Source: Bacteroidales bacterium
GTDB lineage: Bacteria; Bacteroidota; Bacteroidia; Bacteroidales; Marinilabiliaceae
Length of the DNA stretch: 35,184 bases
Direction of reading: 5' to 3'
Assembly (NCBI GenBank): GCA_024401365.1
Contig: JAKSLE010000024.1
Location: 1-35,184, forward strand
The translations under genes and the position numbers were made by a program. Below the pieces are notes generated by a model. It was given only the letters and a program-made list of their open reading frames with translations. It was not told the origin of the DNA and did no database searches. Of this stretch, positions 7,443 to 15,407 are shown piece after piece. Within the stretch, counting starts at the first letter, position 1, and each line of letters opens with the position of its first letter.

Positions 7443-7856
7443 CTATCTTATTACTATCAATGAGTTCTCTGGCACTATCTCTCTGCCATTATTCTCTATC
7501 TCTACTATTCCTACACCGTATCTTATCTCCAGCTGTGCTGTCACATCTTTATACAGGTCTTTCTCCCCCTTTGCCAACACCCTTACTATCGCTAGTTCTT
7601 CCCCCTCTAGCAATTTCTCTCTTATCATCACATCTGGCTTTATCTCCTCCTTGAGTACCACCACTCTCTGTGATATTACACATGTTCCTATCTTGCCATT
7701 TACCTCATTTATAGCATCTACTATGCTACTCTTTTTCTCAGTATTCAACTTCTTAATATCTCCTATAAGTGTACTATTCCCTTCGCACTTATCTATCAGC
7801 TTATTTATTCTCTCTCTTACTACTAAGCCTCTATCGCCATTGTTTATCTTTTCCAT
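7443..7856 (-). CDS. Tail fibre-associated protein
   Basis: 137 residues. Residues 30-60 contain LNTEKKSSIVDAINEVN, a segment very common in phage tail fibre and neck proteins. The remainder alternates hydrophobic and charged residues as in beta strands. It lies 6 nt upstream of the collagen-containing fibre gene. Its exact place in the fibre cannot be told. Confidence 0.65.
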   Translation of the reverse strand: MEKINNGDRGLVVRERINKLIDKCEGNSTLIGDIKKLNTEKKSSIVDAINEVNGKIGTCVISQRVVVLKEEIKPDVMIREKLLEGEELAIVRVLAKGEKDLYKDVTAQLEIRYGVGIVEIENNGREIVPENSLIVIR

Positions 7857-7874
7857 CTTTTTCTTTTTTGTCTT

Positions 7875-8156
7875 TTAGTCTCTCCAGTAGTTGTAGTTCT
7901 GCCATACTCCCTCATCACTATACTCTCCACTCTTTAGCAGCCACTCTCCTTCACTCTCTCCTTCTATTCCTGTAGTTATACAGCCTACACTTCTTTCATT
8001 CTTCACACCCTCTGGCACTGTCACCACGCCTGTATTTCCAAAGGTATGCTCCCATGACAGCCCATTCTCCCTAGCTATCACAGCCACATCTTCCACTTCG
8101 CCATACATCATAGCTATGTCCACTATACACTGCCCAGGCTTCACCTCCACTATCAT
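7875..8156 (-). CDS. LysM-like tail protein
   Basis: 93 residues. Residues 1-50 fit the LysM pattern: VKPGQCIVDIAMMYGEV, then VIARENGLSWEHTFGNTGVVTVPEGV. In tail proteins LysM domains bind peptidoglycan or act as a linker. The C-terminal half is rich in Trp and Tyr (GVWQNYNYWRD). The start overlaps the stop of the upstream gene by 4 nt. Confidence 0.65.
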   Translation of the reverse strand: MIVEVKPGQCIVDIAMMYGEVEDVAVIARENGLSWEHTFGNTGVVTVPEGVKNERSVGCITTGIEGESEGEWLLKSGEYSDEGVWQNYNYWRD

Positions 8157-8728
8157 ACTCTACCTTCCTCCAATCTCTCTACTCTTTCCTTCAGTAATGC
8201 TATATCTCTCTCCAGCTCACTCACTCTCTTGAGCCTATACAAGTTTTTCAATATCTTCTGACTATCAGTCTCTGCTGGCAGCTGGTTCTCATACATCACC
8301 ACCTGTGCCCCAAGGTCTTCATGACAATACACCACCTTATCCCCATTAGGATTATACACTGGAGACGGTTCTGCCGTATTATCCACCAGTTGCACCGCCA
8401 ACCTCTCATTCACTTCACTTATAGTATATACCCCGCCTACCGTCACATCTATCTCTTCCACCTCTCTTACACTTCCATCACTGCACAGTATCACTCCTTC
8501 TTTCACTACTACCCTCGTGCCTCTCGTCTCTGGATGAGTCACTATTATATTACATCCATCCAACACTATAGGATACTCTCTCCCAAAACCATTGATGTTC
8601 GCCAACATGTTATACACTGCTCTGCCCTGCTGCATGTCTGCCTCAGACAGAAAGCTAAAATCCTCAGGCACTACCTGCCTTGTCTCTCCGTTTTTGTTTA
8701 CTCTATTCATCTCTATATAGTATTTCAA
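8153..8728 (-). CDS. Baseplate-attached tail fibre protein with C-terminal coiled coil
   Basis: 191 residues. The beta-rich N-terminal 150 residues include EDFSFLSEADMQQGRAVYNMLANI, typical of fibre N-termini in Bacteroidota phages; residues 158-191 form a clear heptad coiled coil (ELERDIALLKERVERLEE). Two starts are possible: the ATG at 8728 overlaps the upstream gene by 26 nt, while the Met at residue 7 would reduce this to 8 nt. Function as a fibre or collar is inferred from position after the baseplate genes. Confidence 0.65.
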   Translation of the reverse strand: MKYYIEMNRVNKNGETRQVVPEDFSFLSEADMQQGRAVYNMLANINGFGREYPIVLDGCNIIVTHPETRGTRVVVKEGVILCSDGSVREVEEIDVTVGGVYTISEVNERLAVQLVDNTAEPSPVYNPNGDKVVYCHEDLGAQVVMYENQLPAETDSQKILKNLYRLKRVSELERDIALLKERVERLEEGRV

Positions 8729-9161
8729 ATTTCAATCCTGGAAAAACATACCTCTTCACGTATGCTTTCACATCTTCTTTATCCACTCCTTCTGGTACCC
8801 TTATCCTGAAATCCCATCCAGCATCTTCATCTTCTCTGCCTATGACATACCAGCTATCTTCCTTCTCTCTGCTTACTATTGTCCTCTCTATACTTCCCTG
8901 ACTATATACAAAGCTCAACTTCGCATCTCTATAGTCTTCTATCTCTACCTCTATACCATAGTGCTTTTCTATCAGTTCCTTTATCTCCAATACCTGTGAG
9001 GTATATCTCAATTCCTCTTCCAAGCTCTCTATGTACTGCTTATCTTCTTTCCACTTCTTCCTTATCCAGCTTGTCAGATACCATATCAACAGATAATATC
9101 TTATCCCTCCTCTTTTCCTTACAGGCATCGCCTGCAGTATATATCTCTCCCAGTTCATCAC
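8703..9161 (-). CDS. Tail/baseplate protein, gp48-like position
   Basis: 152 residues starting MMNWERYILQAMPVRKRGG. It occupies the place held in Mu by gp48 and in P2 by gpI, directly after the gpJ-like protein and overlapping its stop by 4 nt. I do not see a sequence motif that proves this homology. The N-terminal half is helical (KYIESLEEELRYTSQ-like), the C-terminal half beta-rich. Confidence 0.6.
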   Translation of the reverse strand: MMNWERYILQAMPVRKRGGIRYYLLIWYLTSWIRKKWKEDKQYIESLEEELRYTSQVLEIKELIEKHYGIEVEIEDYRDAKLSFVYSQGSIERTIVSREKEDSWYVIGREDEDAGWDFRIRVPEGVDKEDVKAYVKRYVFPGLKFEILYRDE

Positions 9162-9979
9162 TCTATCTCTCTTTCATATCTCACACTTATATTCAAACTC
9201 TTCACTTCATAGTAGCCTCCCTTCGCTACATAATACCTGCCTTCTGCCCATGATACTTGATTTGGATCTTCTATTATGCAGTTCACATTCGTATCTACTA
9301 CTCCCTTCACACTCTGTATCACATCCACCAGCTTAGACTTATACAATACTCCTCCAAATTCCACATCACTCAGATACTCTTCAATAGCCTTTTTAACATT
9401 ATTTAACACCTCTTGCTTATCATACTGGCTATTTATATACACTACATTGTATGGACTTATCTCACAAGCCTCCATACTCTGCACTCGCACATGTATCCCT
9501 ATAGGCTTTATCACATTGACATACCCCTGCAGACTCGCCACTTCATCATCTGTCAGCCTTACTTTCCTTACTCCTGCTTCTTTGGCTACCTTTATGTATA
9601 TCTCTCTATCGCCTACTACTACCGCCACATATCTCACTATCCTCTTACTCTCATCCTCCTCTCTATAGCCTATCTTACCATTCTCCAGTATCTCTACTTC
9701 ATCACCATACTGCCACTGTTGTATTACCTTCTTCCACCACTCTCTGGTACCATACCTCGTCGCCAAGGCTGTCGCCTCTATATCCTCTTTCCATAGTTCG
9801 TGATATTTCTCCCTAGTCCATATCACCAATGCTACTATGTAGAAGAGCAGGTTCTCCACCGATGCCGTAGGAAATCTCTCCTCAAATTTCTCCCCCTCTC
9901 TTATTCCCCACTTATCTCTTACTCTGCTGTCAGACATCCATTCGTCTGTCATCTCTTTTTTTATCTCTTGTATTGTCAT
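9158..9979 (-). CDS. Baseplate J-like protein (Mu gp47 / P2 gpJ)
   Basis: 273 residues. gpJ-type proteins form the baseplate wedge. Visible features are a helical N-terminus (MTIQEIKKEMTDEWM), a central beta domain with VVVGDREIYIKVAKEAG, and the segment IPIGIHVRVQS-like (KPIGIHVRVQSMEACEI) followed by VVYINSQYDKQEVLNNVKKAIEEYL, typical of the family. The end has SWAEGRYYVAKGGYYEVKSLNISVRYE. It overlaps gpW-like and gp48-like genes by 4 nt on each side, consistent with the conserved W-J-I order. Confidence 0.82.
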   Translation of the reverse strand: MTIQEIKKEMTDEWMSDSRVRDKWGIREGEKFEERFPTASVENLLFYIVALVIWTREKYHELWKEDIEATALATRYGTREWWKKVIQQWQYGDEVEILENGKIGYREEDESKRIVRYVAVVVGDREIYIKVAKEAGVRKVRLTDDEVASLQGYVNVIKPIGIHVRVQSMEACEISPYNVVYINSQYDKQEVLNNVKKAIEEYLSDVEFGGVLYKSKLVDVIQSVKGVVDTNVNCIIEDPNQVSWAEGRYYVAKGGYYEVKSLNISVRYEREIE

Positions 9980-10251
9980 ATCTCTATCTCTATTTCTCCG
10001 TTATTCACTTTCACTTTCTTGTATTCTATCCCTCCTCTTTTGAGGTTCTCTACCACTTCTCGTGATATGCTTACATCACTCTTGTTAGCTGCTACCATGT
10101 TCTTGATGCCTACCCCCAGATACACATCATTCTTCCATTCTCCCCTATTACTATCCACTATATTCTCTATCATGTCCATAGTATTATCTCCCAATACCAT
10201 GTAGCCATCTTTCACCTGTATATCTGTGCCTTCCAACAATATTCCTCTCAT
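9976..10251 (-). CDS. gpW/gp25-like baseplate wedge protein (Mu gp46)
   Basis: 91 residues, the usual length class. Gene order (gpV-like, this gene, gpJ-like) is that of P2 V-W-J and Mu gp45-46-47. Central residues LGDNTMDMIENIVDSNRGEW and the end GEIEIEI are compatible with the gp25 lysozyme-like wedge fold. Start and stop overlap both neighbours, so translation is coupled. Confidence 0.7.
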   Translation of the reverse strand: MRGILLEGTDIQVKDGYMVLGDNTMDMIENIVDSNRGEWKNDVYLGVGIKNMVAANKSDVSISREVVENLKRGGIEYKKVKVNNGEIEIEI

Positions 10252-10742
10252 CAGTGTACTACCTCCTTATCTTCTATATTTCCAAAATCTTCTTTCTCTA
10301 CTATCATTGCCAGCTTAGCCTCTATCTGTGCCTTGTATGATGCTCCACCATCTTGTGTTCCAGTACTACTGTTCTTCAGTGCATTCATTATCCCATCTAT
10401 TCTCTTGGTCATCTTCTCCAGATTATCTCTCAGTTCCTCTATATTTATCAATCCGCCTCTCTCTCCCCCATTGATTACTATCTTCTCCACCTCTTCCACC
10501 ATCACTACCACTCCTTGAGCCTCATTCTTCATCAGTACTGCTACCATGCTGCCCTCCTTAGGCACCTGGCACAGCCCTCTGTTCTTCTCTCCTACTATCA
10601 GACTCGCCAATACTTCATCTCCCTCTTCATCCAGCATGACTACACAGCTCATCGTCTGCATATCCACACTCCTTACTACCCCCATCTCTACACTCTCCCT
10701 CTTGCCTGCTATCTGTCTTATATACTTTCCTACTTCGCTCAT
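10251..10742 (-). CDS. Baseplate spike/assembly protein (Mu gp45 / P2 gpV-like)
   Basis: 163 residues. The N-terminal OB-like part shows VGVVRSVDMQTMSCVVML-type strands (VEMGVVRSVDMQTMSCVVML) and KEGSMVAVLMKNEAQGVVVM. The C-terminal part is a helical/spike region ending with an acidic tail. Mu gp45 is the trimeric membrane-piercing spike. The gene lies between the hub (gpD-like) and gpW-like genes as in Mu. Confidence 0.72.
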   Translation of the reverse strand: MSEVGKYIRQIAGKRESVEMGVVRSVDMQTMSCVVMLDEEGDEVLASLIVGEKNRGLCQVPKEGSMVAVLMKNEAQGVVVMVEEVEKIVINGGERGGLINIEELRDNLEKMTKRIDGIMNALKNSSTGTQDGGASYKAQIEAKLAMIVEKEDFGNIEDKEVVH

Positions 10743-11716
10743 AGTTCTACCACCTTTCTTTGCAACTCTATCTCTTGCCTGTATCCCCCTTGTCCAAACT
10801 TCACCGTTACGCCTTTCACCACATATCTAGCTTTCTTCACCCCTTCTATCTCCAAATCTACAGTGTCTGTCTTCTTCACCTTAGGCATGCCAAATGTCTC
10901 AAAGCTGCCATTCAGCCCAGACCATTTCTCTCTCTTTATCTCTTGCTTTACCATAGCCTTCAGTTCTTCCATCGTCAGGTTATAGTAGTTCTTGGTCACT
11001 TCTTCTCCGTCACCTTCTATATATGTCAGTGTCTTCCCATTCAGTAGGTGTGACACCCCTTTTATTCTTACCTTCACATCCTCACTTCTTCTGTACTCCA
11101 GATTATGTGATATTATGTTCTTGCTCTCCGAGAACTCCCCTGCATTATCTCTCCCATCTATCCAGGATGTAAACACATACAGTGTCGGTTCCACGTCATC
11201 ATCCAGCTCAAAGAATGCCTTGATTGGAAAACTCTCCTCCATCAATGCTATCTCCCCTGCCACCGTCTCTGCTGTCGTACGCCAGCTTGATATCTTTATC
11301 TCTCCACTTATCTTCACTCTTACTGTCGCTGGCACTATCTCTTCTATTATCTTGTTTATGCTGGTGTTAGTATATAACTTCTTCTTTATCGTCACACTCC
11401 GCAATAAAAACACATCATCCATGCAGGTTATCACCGTCGGCACCCCTGCCTTCACCTCACTCACCCAGCCACTAAATCTCTTAGCCAACTTTCCATTATA
11501 CCCCATATAGACCTCTACCTTATCGTCTCGCCTTATAGGACACTCTTCACTCTGCGCCCACTTGATATTCTTCGCTAGCTCTATCCTGCATGTGTCGCTA
11601 AATGTGTCACTATCTCCACTTATCTTCACCTCACTCACATGCCTGATAACCCACTGCTTCACCTGGCTATCATCTGTCACTCTATATATTCTTATCTCTA
11701 TCTGAGGTATCAACAT
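10739..11716 (-). CDS. Baseplate hub protein, late control gpD-like (Mu gp44)
   Basis: 325 residues. Gp44/gpD/T4 gp27 hub proteins sit at the base of the tail tube and hold the spike. The sequence begins MLIPQIEIRIYRV and contains RIELAKNIKWAQ and DKVEVYMGYNGKLAKRFSGWVSEV, the typical first hub beta domain, and later VEPTLYVFTSWIDGRDNAGEF. It overlaps the spike gene by 4 nt. Length agrees with the family. Confidence 0.8.
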   Translation of the reverse strand: MLIPQIEIRIYRVTDDSQVKQWVIRHVSEVKISGDSDTFSDTCRIELAKNIKWAQSEECPIRRDDKVEVYMGYNGKLAKRFSGWVSEVKAGVPTVITCMDDVFLLRSVTIKKKLYTNTSINKIIEEIVPATVRVKISGEIKISSWRTTAETVAGEIALMEESFPIKAFFELDDDVEPTLYVFTSWIDGRDNAGEFSESKNIISHNLEYRRSEDVKVRIKGVSHLLNGKTLTYIEGDGEEVTKNYYNLTMEELKAMVKQEIKREKWSGLNGSFETFGMPKVKKTDTVDLEIEGVKKARYVVKGVTVKFGQGGYRQEIELQRKVVEL

Positions 11717-11717
11717 A

Positions 11718-12272
11718 TTATTTCAGTAATTCTTCTTCTATTATATAACTCTCATCACTCATACACTCCACCACCACCTTCTGATTACTCTTCCATGTCT
11801 CTGGTGCTGTCCTGTTGCCTGTCACCACTATCCTGGTTATCCCCAATATCTCATTCAGGTACTTATTCTCCACCTCCAGAGTCCTGTTCTTGTCACACAT
11901 CTTCACTATCTCCTTCAGCCTGTCTTCTGGGAACTTTTCACCCTCTGTTATCGCCGCTATGGTCAATGTCAATATGTAGTCGCCATTGTTTATCCACTCT
12001 TTTATCGTCGCACTCTGCCCATTTATCTGTGTCGATACTATGTTCTTCGTTCTCGAAGTGTCTATTATCACCACTCCATCTAGGTTCAACTCCTCTCCAC
12101 TCTGGCTATCTCTCAGCCTGAACTCCTGTCCATACTCCTCTCTCTCTTCCCCTTCTTGCAGATCATATCTATTCTCTCTCTCAGGTTCCTCCCTCTGAGT
12201 GGAAAAACTTATCCTGTGCCCTGCCACCCTCGTGGCATACATCGCTATATTCTCTAGTCTCTTGTCCATCAC
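11718..12272 (-). CDS. Tail protein of the DUF6046-like group (between tape measure and hub)
   Basis: 184 residues beginning MMDKRLENIAMYATRVAGHR. In Bacteroidota contractile-tailed phages a protein of this kind follows the tape measure and precedes the hub; I match it to DUF6046 from memory, with moderate certainty. Mu's gp43 (DNA circularisation/tail protein) occupies the same place. Visible: NIVSTQINGQSATIKEWINNGDYILTLTI. It overlaps the tape measure stop by 4 nt. Confidence 0.65.
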   Translation of the reverse strand: MMDKRLENIAMYATRVAGHRISFSTQREEPERENRYDLQEGEEREEYGQEFRLRDSQSGEELNLDGVVIIDTSRTKNIVSTQINGQSATIKEWINNGDYILTLTIAAITEGEKFPEDRLKEIVKMCDKNRTLEVENKYLNEILGITRIVVTGNRTAPETWKSNQKVVVECMSDESYIIEEELLK

Positions 12273-14227
12273 ACCATCGTAGCCTCATTTGTCGCATCTT
12301 GCAACGCCTCTATTATTATTCTTTTTATCTCTGCCGCACTCTCCTTCAGCTGTGTCGTGTGTATTACTATATCTCCCCCTATCAGGTTAGCTATATTCGT
12401 CGTTATCGTCCTCACTCCAGAGCCCCCACCTGTTCCTGCAGATGATGCTCCTGAGCCTCCTTGTGTCGCTCCACCTGTCACTGGCAGACCTGACCCTTCT
12501 GTATTCACCTTTACGGCTCCTGTCTCATCCTCCACCTTCACATTGCTGCTGCCCTGTGCCGACTGCTTTCCTTTCTCTTTCTTCTGCTTAGCCTCCTCTT
12601 CCTTCTTGGACTTGGCCATCTCCTCATTGTAAGCATCATTATATGCCTGAGCACTCTGCTTACCAAAATCCTTGAATACATTCGTAAACCCCTTGGCAGC
12701 CTCTTTCACTCCTTTGAAGTCCAGCTTCACTGCAGCCTTTATCATGTCTGCCAATGCCCCAAATATCTTCTTCAATACTCCCCAGGCTTCCTTCGTTATA
12801 CTTACCACATACGCCCATGACCCTTTCACCACTGCCCTGAACTTCGCACTGGTGTTCCAGAAGTATGCAAACGCTGCCACCAGTGCTGCCACCAGTGCTG
12901 CTATCCACCCTATTACAGGTATGTTCATTATCGCCACCCCTATACTTCTGCAGGCAGATACCGCTCCAGCACTCATCACCTTAAACGCTGGACCTATCAG
13001 CATTATCCCTGCTCTCAGTCCTTTGAAGCTAGCACTCAGCAGCTGTATCACTGGATACAACTGCCCCAGAGGTATTATCATCTCTCCTATCGTCTGAACA
13101 TACATGGATATACCCCCACTTATGTCAAATATCTTTATCTTCAATGCCTCTATCTGCGCCTGCAGTCTGTTATGTCTCTCTTCATAACTCTGCATTATCG
13201 TCGCTGCCTGCTCTGTCGCTGTGTTGGTACCTGTCACCGCCTTAGTGTATGCCTCCAAGGCCTGTGTATTCCCTATCAGAGCCATAGCACTCGCTGCATT
13301 CTCCCTGCCAAACAGCTTACTCAACAATGCCTGGTCTTGCAGTACTGGCTTCAATACCTCCAGCCTGTCCTTTAGACTTCTCGAGTTATCTGTCAGCACA
13401 TTCACATTTATCCCTGCTCTTCTCAGTTCTTCTTGTACATCCTTAGGCAAGAACCTTCCCTGTGCCAGCGTGCTCATCACATTTCTCAATGCTACACCTC
13501 CCTCGGCACCTTTCCTTCCTGCCTTGTCCAATACCTGTATCGCAGCATTCGTCTCCTCAAATGATACTCCTGCACTCTTGGCAGCCATTCCACTCTGCTT
13601 CAGCGCCTCCTGTATCTGTGGCAACTCCGCTGACCCTTCCTTAGCAGCCGCAGCCATCACATTCATCATTCTGGCCATCTCTCTCTCAGCTTCTATAGGA
13701 TCTTCCATCGATACTCCATACTGGTTCATCGCTGTTGTCAATACCTGTGCTGCAGCTGTAGTGTCGCCTCCCATCGTCTTACTCAAGGTAGCCACATTCT
13801 CACTCATCTTCTTCATCACCTCTGGTGTCTTCGCCAGTTCTGGTGATAGTTGACTCAATAGCAGTTTGAAACTCTCCACACCTTGCGCAGCATCTGTGCC
13901 AAATCTCTTAGACACATCCTTAGCCATATCCCCTATCTCCTCCAGACCTTCTCCAGCTACACCTGTTATAGCACTCAACTCCTTCAGTGATGAGTCAAAG
14001 GCTTTGGCAGGTTCATTTATTGATTGCATAGCTTTGACCACCCCTTCCACCACCTTCAATGATTGATTTATGGCCAAGGATAATGATCCAAATTTCTGAA
14101 TTATATTATTTATGCTACTATTAGTGGTAACCTTCAACCCCTTAATATTCTGGGTCAGTTGTGCCACCACCTCATTAGCATTACCATTTACATTTATTTG
14201 GAATAATATTTGGTTTGTTCCCGCCAT
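12269..14227 (-). CDS. Tail tape measure protein
   Basis: 652 residues. The tape measure sets tail length and leads DNA into the cell. Residues about 75-300 are the conserved TP901-like core (SSLKELSAITGVAGEG, GVESFKLLLSQLSPELAK, ALRNVMSTLAQGRFLPK). Hydrophobic segments at about residues 410-460 (VIGWIAALVAALVAAFAYFW) probably cross the host membrane. The C-terminal 120 residues are Gly/Ser/Lys-rich linker and helix. The ATG at 14227 is supported by MAGTNQILFQINVNGN. A plus-strand promoter for a small gene overlaps its first codons. Confidence 0.92.
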   Translation of the reverse strand: MAGTNQILFQINVNGNANEVVAQLTQNIKGLKVTTNSSINNIIQKFGSLSLAINQSLKVVEGVVKAMQSINEPAKAFDSSLKELSAITGVAGEGLEEIGDMAKDVSKRFGTDAAQGVESFKLLLSQLSPELAKTPEVMKKMSENVATLSKTMGGDTTAAAQVLTTAMNQYGVSMEDPIEAEREMARMMNVMAAAAKEGSAELPQIQEALKQSGMAAKSAGVSFEETNAAIQVLDKAGRKGAEGGVALRNVMSTLAQGRFLPKDVQEELRRAGINVNVLTDNSRSLKDRLEVLKPVLQDQALLSKLFGRENAASAMALIGNTQALEAYTKAVTGTNTATEQAATIMQSYEERHNRLQAQIEALKIKIFDISGGISMYVQTIGEMIIPLGQLYPVIQLLSASFKGLRAGIMLIGPAFKVMSAGAVSACRSIGVAIMNIPVIGWIAALVAALVAAFAYFWNTSAKFRAVVKGSWAYVVSITKEAWGVLKKIFGALADMIKAAVKLDFKGVKEAAKGFTNVFKDFGKQSAQAYNDAYNEEMAKSKKEEEAKQKKEKGKQSAQGSSNVKVEDETGAVKVNTEGSGLPVTGGATQGGSGASSAGTGGGSGVRTITTNIANLIGGDIVIHTTQLKESAAEIKRIIIEALQDATNEATMV

Positions 14228-14240
14228 TTTACTATCTTTG
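14209..14240 (+). promoter_or_regulatory. Consensus promoter reading against the tail operon
   Basis: TTTG (14209-14212), 20 bp, TATCTTTG (14233-14240): an excellent match to the Bacteroidota consensus, on the plus strand, inside the 5' end of the leftward tape measure gene. It points at the 48-codon gene starting 4 nt after the -7 box, so the message would have almost no leader. Confidence 0.75.
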
Positions 14241-14244
14241 CATT

Positions 14245-14391
14245 ATGATTTTAGATATTCTATATTTTATAGTGAGATATATTATTACGCCTGTCTTTTT
14301 TTTCATGTTTGTCCTAGGCGTAATTATCGTTGGTGTTAAGTTTGCAATAGCAGTCTTTAAATACCCTCTATTTGATGATGATGATAAATAG
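14245..14391 (+). CDS. 48-residue membrane protein in the tail operon, opposite strand (moron-like)
   Basis: ATG at 14245, stop TAG at 14389-14391. The product MILDILYFIVRYIITPVFFF... has a nearly continuous hydrophobic stretch (residues 1-40, one long or two short membrane helices) and an acidic tail (DDDDK). It exactly fills the gap between the tape measure start (14227) and the end of the tail-assembly chaperone extension (14395) and has its own consensus promoter. Its base composition is AT-rich and unlike the tail genes. Small membrane proteins expressed alone from prophages are often superinfection-exclusion proteins; that role is inference. Confidence 0.65.
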   Translation: MILDILYFIVRYIITPVFFFMFVLGVIIVGVKFAIAVFKYPLFDDDDK

Positions 14392-14394
14392 CAT

Positions 14395-14909
14395 CTATCC
14401 TCTGAATAGTTCTGCTATGTTCCTCAGTCTCCACATTTCTATATATACAGCCTGATTATACACCTTCGCCCATTCCTCCATATCTTCTGGAGGTTTTTCT
14501 TTAAATGTGTACCTTATTATTGCGTCACCCTTCTCTAGGAAGTCTTCTTCACTATCCTCTAACCTCAAAGCATGACGCTCTACAAGTTTTTTAGCCTTGC
14601 ATGACTCTCGCCTGTCAGTTTCGCCAGTTGTTCTACCATCTTCAAGAACAAGTAGCCATCACTTTTCATAACCTCACTGCCCCCTATCCAGCAGTTCTTG
14701 ACCATTATCTCTGCAGCCTCTATCTCATCCTTCTGTCCTACCTTCCCCATAGCCTTCAGCGTGCTTATCGTTGGAGTGTGGAAGTAGCCATGATACACTC
14801 TATCTTCTTCCTCTACTTCCACCTCGCACACTCTTCTGTACTGATTTTTCCATGCTTTCACCTGTTCAGATGTCGCCTGTCCTATGTGTTCTTTTTCTTG
14901 TTTTTCCAT
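14395..14909 (-). CDS. Tail-assembly chaperone, long form by -1 frameshift (lambda G-GT / Mu gp41-42 type)
   Basis: The short form ends at 14580. A slippery heptamer A AAA AAC at 14592-14586 lies four codons before its stop. After a -1 shift the ribosome reads 63 more codons to the stop at 14397-14395 (KLVERHALRLEDSEEDFLEK... to ...IAELFRG), giving 171 residues. This is the classic arrangement of tail-assembly chaperones, which coat the tape measure while the tube grows around it, and the gene lies directly upstream of the tape measure as usual. The extension has no start codon of its own. Only a weak hairpin follows the heptamer. Confidence 0.8.
14580..14909 (-). CDS. Tail-assembly chaperone, short form
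   Basis: 109 residues, the in-frame product ending ...HARLKNL. It starts MEKQEKEHIGQATSEQVK and carries a KNCWIGGSEVMKSDGYLFLKMVEQL segment similar in style to Mu gp41-type proteins. Made in excess over the long form in other phages. It lies between tail tube and tape measure genes. Confidence 0.8.
   Translation of the reverse strand: MEKQEKEHIGQATSEQVKAWKNQYRRVCEVEVEEEDRVYHGYFHTPTISTLKAMGKVGQKDEIEAAEIMVKNCWIGGSEVMKSDGYLFLKMVEQLAKLTGESHARLKNL
14586..14592 (-). other. -1 frameshift heptamer A AAA AAC
   Basis: In the zero frame the codons are CTA AAA AAC TTG TAG. Slipping back by one at AAA AAC reads AAA AAA and enters the open 63-codon frame. The heptamer is one of the most efficient bacterial slippery sequences. 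Confidence 0.85.
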
Positions 14910-14922
14910 GTCTTTTTTCTTT

Positions 14923-15369
14923 CTATTGTACTGGGTTTCCCCACTTGATATTCATTATCATTAACTCTATCTCACTGCTTATAGAGGTATCTCCCTCCTT
15001 AGGTTCTTTCTTATTCTCGGTAAACTTGCAGTTCTTCAACACGTCTGTCGTTATCACACCACTCTCTGGCAGATAGCTCACCGTTATGTCAAATAGTGGC
15101 AAATCCTGTATTCTCCCATTTGGTGCCACACTCTGCAATGCTACCAGCTCTTCCTTCAGTAATGTTATACTGCCTGTGCAGTCTATCCTGCCCTTGCCAT
15201 AGCCTACAGGGTATCTCCCTGCTCCATATACTTTTGCCACCTCTTGCTTGTCAGAGTATTTTATTCCTGTCACACCCACCAAGGTTGTGCCCCCTATTCC
15301 TATCTTGACATCTGCCCACGCATACAACTCTCCATTGATAGCTGGTATGCCATTGTTCATTCCTTCCAT
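14923..15369 (-). CDS. Tail tube protein
   Basis: 148 residues starting MEGMNNGIPAINGELYAWADVKI. The pattern ...YAWADVKIGIGGTTLVGVTGIKYSDKQEVAKVYGAGRYPVGYG... IDCTGSITLLKEELVALQ is typical of contractile-tail tube proteins (as Mu gpM-type) in Bacteroidota phages. It lies immediately downstream of the sheath gene, as tube genes do. Confidence 0.85.
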   Translation of the reverse strand: MEGMNNGIPAINGELYAWADVKIGIGGTTLVGVTGIKYSDKQEVAKVYGAGRYPVGYGKGRIDCTGSITLLKEELVALQSVAPNGRIQDLPLFDITVSYLPESGVITTDVLKNCKFTENKKEPKEGDTSISSEIELMIMNIKWGNPVQ

Positions 15370-15407
15370 GTCTTTTTTCTCCTTTTTAATTATCAGTTAA
15401 TCTCCTT

